Of a stretch of DNA of 64,000 nucleotides, positions 58,557-64,000 are shown piece after piece (within the stretch, counting starts at the first letter, position 1; each line of letters starts with the position of its first letter). The notes beneath the pieces are model-generated. The model was given only the letters and a program-made list of their open reading frames with translations. It was not told where the DNA came from and searched no databases. The position numbers and the translations under genes are program-made. Source of the DNA: Isoetes taiwanensis (taxonomy: Eukaryota > Streptophyta > Lycopodiopsida > Isoetales > Isoetaceae); assembly GCA_021234155.1 (NCBI GenBank), contig JAJEKV010000002.1:21913726-21977725 (forward strand), written 5' to 3'.

Positions 58557-61127
58557 ATGGCTGACCCCAAAATTTCCTACACTTCAAGCCTCTTTGCTCC
58601 AAAGGGCTGTCTCTTTTAAAGTGATTATCTTTCTTGGACGCCCACTTCAGTGAAGCCCTTGTTGGCCCAGAATTGCGGTCATGAGCGCATGAGAAACTTT
58701 ACAATTCTCTCAAATGGAACTTCCGGCTCCAAATCGACCCGGTTAGGCGGTTCATCGCGAACATCGTCAATAGCCGCATGGATACACCCGCGATTGGTCG
58801 ATGGCACCACCATTTTTGACTCAACATCTCGATTTTACGAGGTATTCCATATTCCTTTGCAAACCCCCCTTGTTTATCTTGGTCCGCCATACGGGATCTC
58901 GATGTTACCGAAGTTTGGTGCTCCCGCTTATCACGCAAATGTGCATCGCCGACAAATATTGACAAGCCCCATGAAATTTTTGTTAAGTTTCGTAGGGCAA
59001 AAGTACCTTGGGTATTCTATCAAGAACACCCATATCAATAAGCCTTTCTATAATATGGTGATCACTGCTACTCGCTCCCAACACCACATTGATTGGCCCC
59101 AGTTGTTGTTCTACCGTCTTCTCCAAGAAGTAGACCGTCTTCGGGCTGCCACTTCTACCTCTGAAACTTCTGTGGGCGGCCATCTTCAAGCCCTCATCTG
59201 TCATTACTTTCCTCCCACAAACTCTCATTCTCAAAATTCCACTCAGCAGTCCCTTCCTAAGACTCACCAAGTTGGCACTTCACGCCCTTCTTCTTCTGGT
59301 CATGTCAACCTTCAGCACACGCATGTCACTGTCTCCTCCTCCTCTACAGAAACCAAGCACTCTAGTCCTCATCATGTGTCCCAAACGTCACAAACAAGGC
59401 AACAGCCGGCTCCACCACCACAGCACCCTCGTCAGCTGTTGTATCAGTATCAGCAGGATGCTCAAGCTGCTGTTCTAAAGTTACAAGAATCCCAAGAAGC
59501 TCTTATGAATGGGGTTCACACGGCCCTGACGGCCTCAGATGCGGTTCACCGTGACCTTCAAGCTGCAACTGCACAAGTTCAAACTTTGGAAGCCCAACTT
59601 CAAGAAAAGCACGGGGCTCTCTTACAGGCCCGCATAGATCTCAAAAGTGCACAGGATCAGACCAGCCTACTTGCAGATCAACAGGCTCAGCTTCAATCCG
59701 AAATTCAGGACTTATTGGAGCAAAACAAGTCCAAAGCCACCCTCCTTAGTGACAAGGAGAAAGATATTGCTCAGCTCAACGCCTTGTACTCCGAGCTTTG
59801 TGACAATTACAGCACTCAAGTTCAACACCTTACAGAGCGTGACGCTCAAATTGCCTCTTTGACGGCTCAGCTCTCCATGCAGACTTCTCAGCTCACATCC
59901 CTCCAAGATCAGCTTACGGAGGTTCAGAAACAGAAACTTCTTGATGACGCGGAGATTGCCGTGCTTCGACTCAATGCTCCTGGGCAATCCTCCTCACAGG
60001 TTAACACTTCTCAGAAAAGGGTCGTGACGGACCGCCACGCCCACGTTAGAAAAGGACCACGGGGATCCGTGACCTCGAACAACAGCCTACAAAGACGCTA
60101 TTCGGGTCTGGCCGATGAGGCTCGCACCAAACTGGACGGCTATATCACAATCGTTAGCAACCCGCTTTGTTGATTTCCCAGTTCCTTCCTCGCTATCCGA
60201 TTATGTGGTTGCCCGCCGCCACCTCTTTCTTCTGAAGTGGCATGGGGCTGATGGTCCCGTGGATGTTCCACTGCGCACTGCAGATTTTCTTCGGATTTGG
60301 CCAGAACTCTCTATTGAAGACAAAGGTGTCTGCTGTGCCCTTTTAGTCTTTGATCTCATTCACTGCGAAGATCCGGATTTCATCACCTTCAGAGTTGTTC
60401 AGCCCATGGCTTACATTTTTCATGATTTCTATCTAGGTGATACACAGGAGAGATTTCGGGATGGACCACCACAGAACTATCAGGGTGACCCCACCCTTCA
60501 ATGGTTGCTTGGGGATAACAACCCCTACCTGACTGATCATGCTCAGACACACGCTCTTCATCAAGAGTACATGCCTGAGCTTGCACATCATTTACCTCTC
60601 TGGCAAGCGGAAGTGCTGCAACAAATAAGGAAGTATCTGGGACATCCTGAGGATCTTCCCTATGCACAAATTTATATGCAACACCTCGCCGGTTACAATC
60701 AATTACGTGCTCTTTTGGATAGCAAGACAGTCCCCACAGGCTGGGATAGCCCTCCTGTCAACTCTCAACTCTCTGCCTCTATCTGGGATCGTTGGTGTAA
60801 AGCTCTTGATCCGCCCTTGTCGGTGAATTCGGGGAGCAGGCTCAAGAACCCCGCCCACCGGGCATGGTTCCCTCTCCCTATGCTTCGGGTGTTCCTCCAC
60901 GCCCGTGTTCCCGACTTCGATTGGCGTCTCCCCTTTTGGACAAAGGTCATGGATGGCCATCTTTGGATGGACTCCACCTCGGATCTCGACGGATCTCGGT
61001 GGGATCCCCCGTTTTGTCGGCCAGCTCCCATTGGGAGGAGGGTGCCACTCTTGATAACACCACGAATTGGATCTATATTGCTAATGGCGTGGTTGGCGCC
61101 GCCCGGCTGATCGCTCCATGGTCTTGA
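58557..61127 (+). CDS. Large extra ORF of the gypsy element with coiled coil
   Basis: The likely start is ATG at 58557 (MADPKISYTSSLFAPKG). One indel near 58615 leads into the 507-aa frame ending at 60173. Another shift near 60130 leads into 60115-61110 (FVDFPVPSSLSDYVVARRH onward). The first 200 residues include NKPFYNMVITATRSQHHIDW and GGHLQALICHYF, faintly like the 'putative plant transposon protein' domain. A Ser/Gln/Pro-rich linker follows, then a long coiled coil (about 59450-59960: LQESQEAL, LEAQLQEKHG, LLADQQAQLQSEIQDLL). The third part is rich in Trp and aromatic residues (DRWCKALDPPL, DFDWRLPFWTKVMDGHLW). No signal peptide or membrane segment is visible, so an envelope protein is unlikely. 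Function unknown. Confidence 0.65.
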
Positions 61128-61560
61128 CACCTTCTTGCGAATCGCCGCCACCTCACCGGATCCTTGATCCACCTTCAAGCGTGTTTTGTGCTGCTCTACA
61201 ATGCATCTTGCTTTCAGCTCCTTAAATCGGCGGCGTCCATTTTTTTTGCAATCGAATACCAATGCGTCGCCAATGCCTTCGCCTCCGGACCTGCCTCCTC
61301 ATGGAATGTCGGTTTGTTTCTTCCGGCGCCCATCGCCCGCCTTTGAAGACATGGTGCGATCTCGTTTTCTCATTGATGCGAGATCCCGCCCCTTGGTCTC
61401 AACTCCTCCTCCGCTCTTCAAACACGCCGGGATCTCATTGGCCGATTACCATAATGGTGCCCGTCCTCATTCCCGTGAGGATCACTTTTCGGACCGATGG
61501 CTTCCGCCCTCGGAGACACTTCCTCCTTTTTCTTCACTCGAGTGTCGTTTGGTGGGGGAG
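61128..61560 (+). other. Non-coding tail of the gypsy element
   Basis: Between the extra ORF and the 3' LTR. Short overlapping frames only. Ends in the purine tract TGGTGGGGGAG at 61550-61560. Confidence 0.6.
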
Positions 61561-62154
61561 TGTTAGTCATGTGCCTCTGGTTCAGGACTATTCATGCATC
61601 TGACGGACCAGGTCAAGCTCAAGGATCCACGATCGCCCGCGGGTCAGCCATCAAAGGCTCGTGAGAAGACCAAGCGGCGAGACCATGCGGTCAAAGCTGC
61701 GTCCGGAAGATCAACAAAAGGCCGCTTCGGACAAGTGGCCGCCGCGTCCGCCAGCGTCGTCGTCGGCGTGATTCGAGGCACTTCAAGAGGCACGCCAATA
61801 TTCTGCAAATCGGGCCTCCTTCCGTGAGTCGCACCGAGATCGGTCAGAGTGTCTATATTGGGCCAAAGGCCATTGTACTATATATATGAGTAGAGCTAGC
61901 ACATGAGTTTTTAGATAAGTTTTGAGTCTTGTCTCTCTTCAGTCTTCTCTCGATTGCGAGAGCTCATGTATGTTCATCATTGATAGCAAGGAAGCTTATC
62001 ATTTTCCTCTCATTGTTCTCTTTGGTTCTGTTTTCTTCTTCTTGTTCTTTTCTTGCAAATCCCGCGTGACATGGTCCCCCGGATTCTCCTGTTAGATCCA
62101 AGGGTCCTCACAGAGGGCTGTCTTGCAGGAGTTCCCGAACCCAGACCCCAAACA
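61561..62154 (+). repeat. Gypsy 3' LTR (594 bp)
   Basis: Follows the purine tract directly and is followed by the TSD gtacc. Shares TATATATATGAGTAGAGC with the 5' LTR. Confidence 0.92.
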
Positions 62155-62159
62155 GTACC

Positions 62160-62297
62160 AAAGCTAAGTACTTGGTGTTAGAAGACTTTATAGATATGCA
62201 AGGGCATAAGTTTGTGAAAGGGGATGAGGTCATAGAAGGGACATACTATGAGAAGTTGGTGAATTGTAAATCCAGCTACAAGTTTTGTAGCTGTTGA
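62160..62297 (+). pseudogene. DDE-like gene, last part beyond the gypsy insertion
   Basis: Removing the gypsy element and one gtacc copy, the frame from 44044-44487 continues here as KAKYLVLEDFIDMQGHKFVK and ends YKFCSC at a TGA (62295-62297). The in-frame continuation shows the insertion hit coding sequence. No function can be assigned to this tail. Confidence 0.7.
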
Positions 62298-62630
62298 GTA
62301 GCAAAAGAAAAACGATGGTAGTCAGAAAAAAATGTTAGGGTTAGGCGGCAGATAGGGCGGAGGCGGGCGGCCTAAGCTTTCGTGGAAGGCCCTCTCGCAC
62401 ACACATCGAAGTGTTGGAAGAGCAAAGATCCGTGGTCGCCGCGACCCTTTGAGATCCGAAGTAATAGCCAGGTTCCAAGCATTTTTCTATCAGATTCGAG
62501 CTGCTGCAGTGAGCTTGCTACCAGGTTATGGCCGCTGTCCTGTTATCTTGCTTTTCTGTTCCATCTTGTGATAGGGTAAGTTTGGATACTCCGTTTCTTG
62601 CTGAAGCTCTGAAATGGTTTAGCACTAGCT
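62298..62630. other. Spacer, no gene seen
   Basis: Downstream of the DDE-like gene's stop codon. Contains a GGCGG-rich patch at 62344-62372. No transposon end or open frame is recognised. Confidence 0.4.
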
Positions 62631-62633
62631 AAC

Positions 62634-63022
62634 AGTCGGCACAAGGCCATTACGATTAAAGGCACTAAGGCCTGGATTAAACAAAAGGCAGAAGGCTGGA
62701 TTACAGTCGGCACAAGGCCATCATATATTAAAACAGAAAATACCAGAATACTTAAAAAACATAAAATATCAGATTCAAAAAGGCACAAGGCCATCATATA
62801 TTCAAAAAGGCACTAAGGCCATCATATATTACAAAGAGGCACTAAGGCCTGTGTCACAAGGGGTGAGTTCAAGTAAAGGCACTAAGGCCATCATATATTT
62901 CAAAGGCACTAAGGCCTGTTTCACAAGGGGGTGAGATCAACAAGGGGGTGAGATCAAATAAAGGCAATAAGGCCTATATAGCATCTGTTTTTAAAAAAAA
63001 ATACAAAGGCACAAAAGGCCTG
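62634..63022. repeat. Minisatellite with GGCACTAAGGCC core
   Basis: About eleven imperfect copies of AAAGGCACTAAGGCC or GGCACAAGGCC, many followed by ATCATATATT and others by TGTTTCACAAGGGGGTGAG. Spacing varies from about 25 to 70 bp. The two tail types suggest a higher-order unit. Confidence 0.85.
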
Positions 63023-63160
63023 TGGTCGAACTTGATCAAAAGAAAAAAAAAAAAGAAAACAAAAGGTGGCTTCCCGGGACGTCAAGCTTCATCTGTAAGA
63101 AAAGTGAAGAAAATTAGTTTAGAATGTAATAAAAGAAAGCAAAAATTGAATGCATGCATG

Positions 63161-63577
63161 CTACTTACTCTCCAGCCAATTTTGGAATTCCAGCCAATCT
63201 TCTTCTTCTTCTTCGCTGGTCTCGTATTCGCTCCATTCATTATCTTCAGAACCGATCTGCTCCTCGGAAGAATCTGCATCAGAGGAATCGAAATTGGAGG
63301 TGGATTCCACCTCTTCTGAAAGCTCAGAAAGATCTTCAGAGGAAAGCTCAGAAAGATCTTCAGAACTTTCTGAAAAGGAGGTTTCAGACTCGGGGCTCTC
63401 AAGCTCAGGGCTTTCAGGCTCGAAGACAGAAAAATCGGGCTCCTGCAAAGGAAAATTTGGCCAAGATCCTATGCCATAACTGGCAAGGACATGTGCCAAA
63501 GGAATGGAAAGCAGCGCCCGGCGCTTGGAAGGTGAAGGGGAGGCAGAGCGGGAGGGAGAGCGGCAGCGCTTCGACAT
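63161..63577 (-). CDS. Hypothetical protein or first exon: basic SR-like start, acidic Ser/Glu tail
   Basis: The 138-residue frame starts MSKRCRSPSRSASPSPSKRR, has a middle part with IPLAHVLASYGIGSWPNFPL, and then a long acidic, serine-rich stretch (ELESPESETSFSESSEDL and repeats). It ends EFQNWLESK. The last codons overlap GAGAGTAAGTAG, which contains a consensus GTAAGT splice donor at about 63167. The frame may therefore be a first exon and the stop intronic. I recognise no family. The tail contains a duplicated DLSELSSE block, and the opposite strand is open for the same compositional reason. Confidence 0.45.
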   Translation of the reverse strand: MSKRCRSPSRSASPSPSKRRALLSIPLAHVLASYGIGSWPNFPLQEPDFSVFEPESPELESPESETSFSESSEDLSELSSEDLSELSEEVESTSNFDSSDADSSEEQIGSEDNEWSEYETSEEEEEDWLEFQNWLESK

Positions 63578-64000
63578 TCTGTTGAAGGAATTGGATGATG
63601 CTTCTCCCTCACGACCATAGCCTATAAAGGCTGGCGTGAATAGGCTACGATTTTAGGATTTCGTACCATTAGTATCTTAATCATAATGATTTAGTAGGAT
63701 ACGAATAATTACCTCAAAATGACCATAATTTTATTTTCTAAAACATAAAAAAAAATATATATATATCTATCCTGAAATGGCCATTCTTTTTTGGATACCA
63801 GTCATATTATGTTGGCTTGGCACTTGTTTAGTAATTCTAGTTATAATTAGCTAGTGTAAATTGATTGTTGACTTCAAAATTGTTGACTTACGCTTCACCA
63901 AACATGTTGGTCAATGAAAGTCAAACATGTAACAAAGGGGGTGATTCACACTTGTTGACTTGAAAATTGTTGTCTTACACAACAATGTCTTAACATAATG
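63578..64000. other. Upstream flank of the minus-strand ORF, AT-rich
   Basis: No open frame. The end has repeated TTGTTGACTT phrases (about 63865-64000). A promoter for the minus-strand ORF would be here, but no clear element can be named. Confidence 0.4.

Larger units (their letters stand above)
44488..62154 (+). mobile_element. Non-chromovirus Ty3/gypsy element with extra 3' ORF, host to two nested insertions
   Basis: LTRs begin TGTTAGTC and end CCCCAAACA: 44488-45068 and 61561-62154. They are flanked by gtacc at 44483-44487 and 62155-62159. A purine tract TGGTGGGGGAG precedes the 3' LTR. After the 5' LTR, GCCGCCGGCATTGCCGGG resembles a damaged aspartate-tRNA primer site of the kind used by Athila-type elements. 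Gag with three zinc knuckles, protease, reverse transcriptase, RNase H and integrase remnants follow. There is no chromodomain. A long extra ORF lies before the 3' LTR. Without the two insertions the element is about 11 kb. This suggests the Tat/Athila side of the family, by inference. Confidence 0.93.

Noticed and set aside
58557-61127. Envelope protein for the extra gypsy ORF
   Set aside because: No signal peptide, membrane anchor or cleavage site is visible, and most of it is coiled coil or soluble in character.
63150-63479. Plus-strand Ser/Glu-rich frame
   Set aside because: Mirror of the minus-strand acidic ORF; GAA/TTC and TCT/AGA codons give similar residues on both strands.

Overview
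The window looks like nuclear DNA of a land plant: spliced plant-type exons, plant retrotransposon families, and a relic of a plant nuclear export receptor. It is gene-poor and transposon-rich. A non-seed plant is possible, but nothing here proves it. I see no tRNA, rRNA, CRISPR array or organelle genes.

Region 1 (about 1-18,100, minus strand): about 20 exons of an exportin-5/HASTY-type microRNA export receptor, in order, with the 3' end beyond the left edge. The copy looks dead. Exon 19 has an in-frame stop, three exons are out of phase, exon 11 is split by a LINE and exon 18 is split by a full-length Ty1/copia element with two identical LTRs. Introns hold a second, older copia relic and LINE debris.

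Region 2 (18,100-42,900): repeats. They include a Ty3-like element with LTRs of about 2.7 kb around a 339-bp interior (20,575-26,337), a chromovirus whose polyprotein is broken mostly by TAG stops (27,670-about 35,600), several direct duplications and decayed LTR pieces.

Region 3 (42,907-62,297): a four-part nest. A degenerate gene of a DDE-like, transposase-type family is split by a non-chromovirus Ty3/gypsy element (44,488-62,154, TSD gtacc). That element is itself split twice: by a Mutator-like element (46,321-50,620, 9-bp TSD) in the gag zinc knuckle, carrying pentatricopeptide-repeat gene fragments, and by a short copia-type element (52,442-54,763, TSD cacgc) between protease and reverse transcriptase. 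The short element has gag and an unrecognised ORF but no polymerase. The host gypsy element carries a large extra ORF, with a coiled coil and an unrecognised globular part, between integrase and the 3' LTR.

Region 4 (62,600-64,000): a minisatellite with a GGCACTAAGGCC core, then a minus-strand ORF with a basic SR-like start and an acidic serine-rich tail, ending at a splice-donor-like GTAAGT.

Insertion order in region 3 follows from the nesting: DDE-like gene, then gypsy, then the Mutator-like and copia-type insertions. Several frameshifts may be base-calling errors in methylated repeats. LTR pairs in two elements differ mostly at CG/CAG-rich spots, so frame claims need read-level checks.
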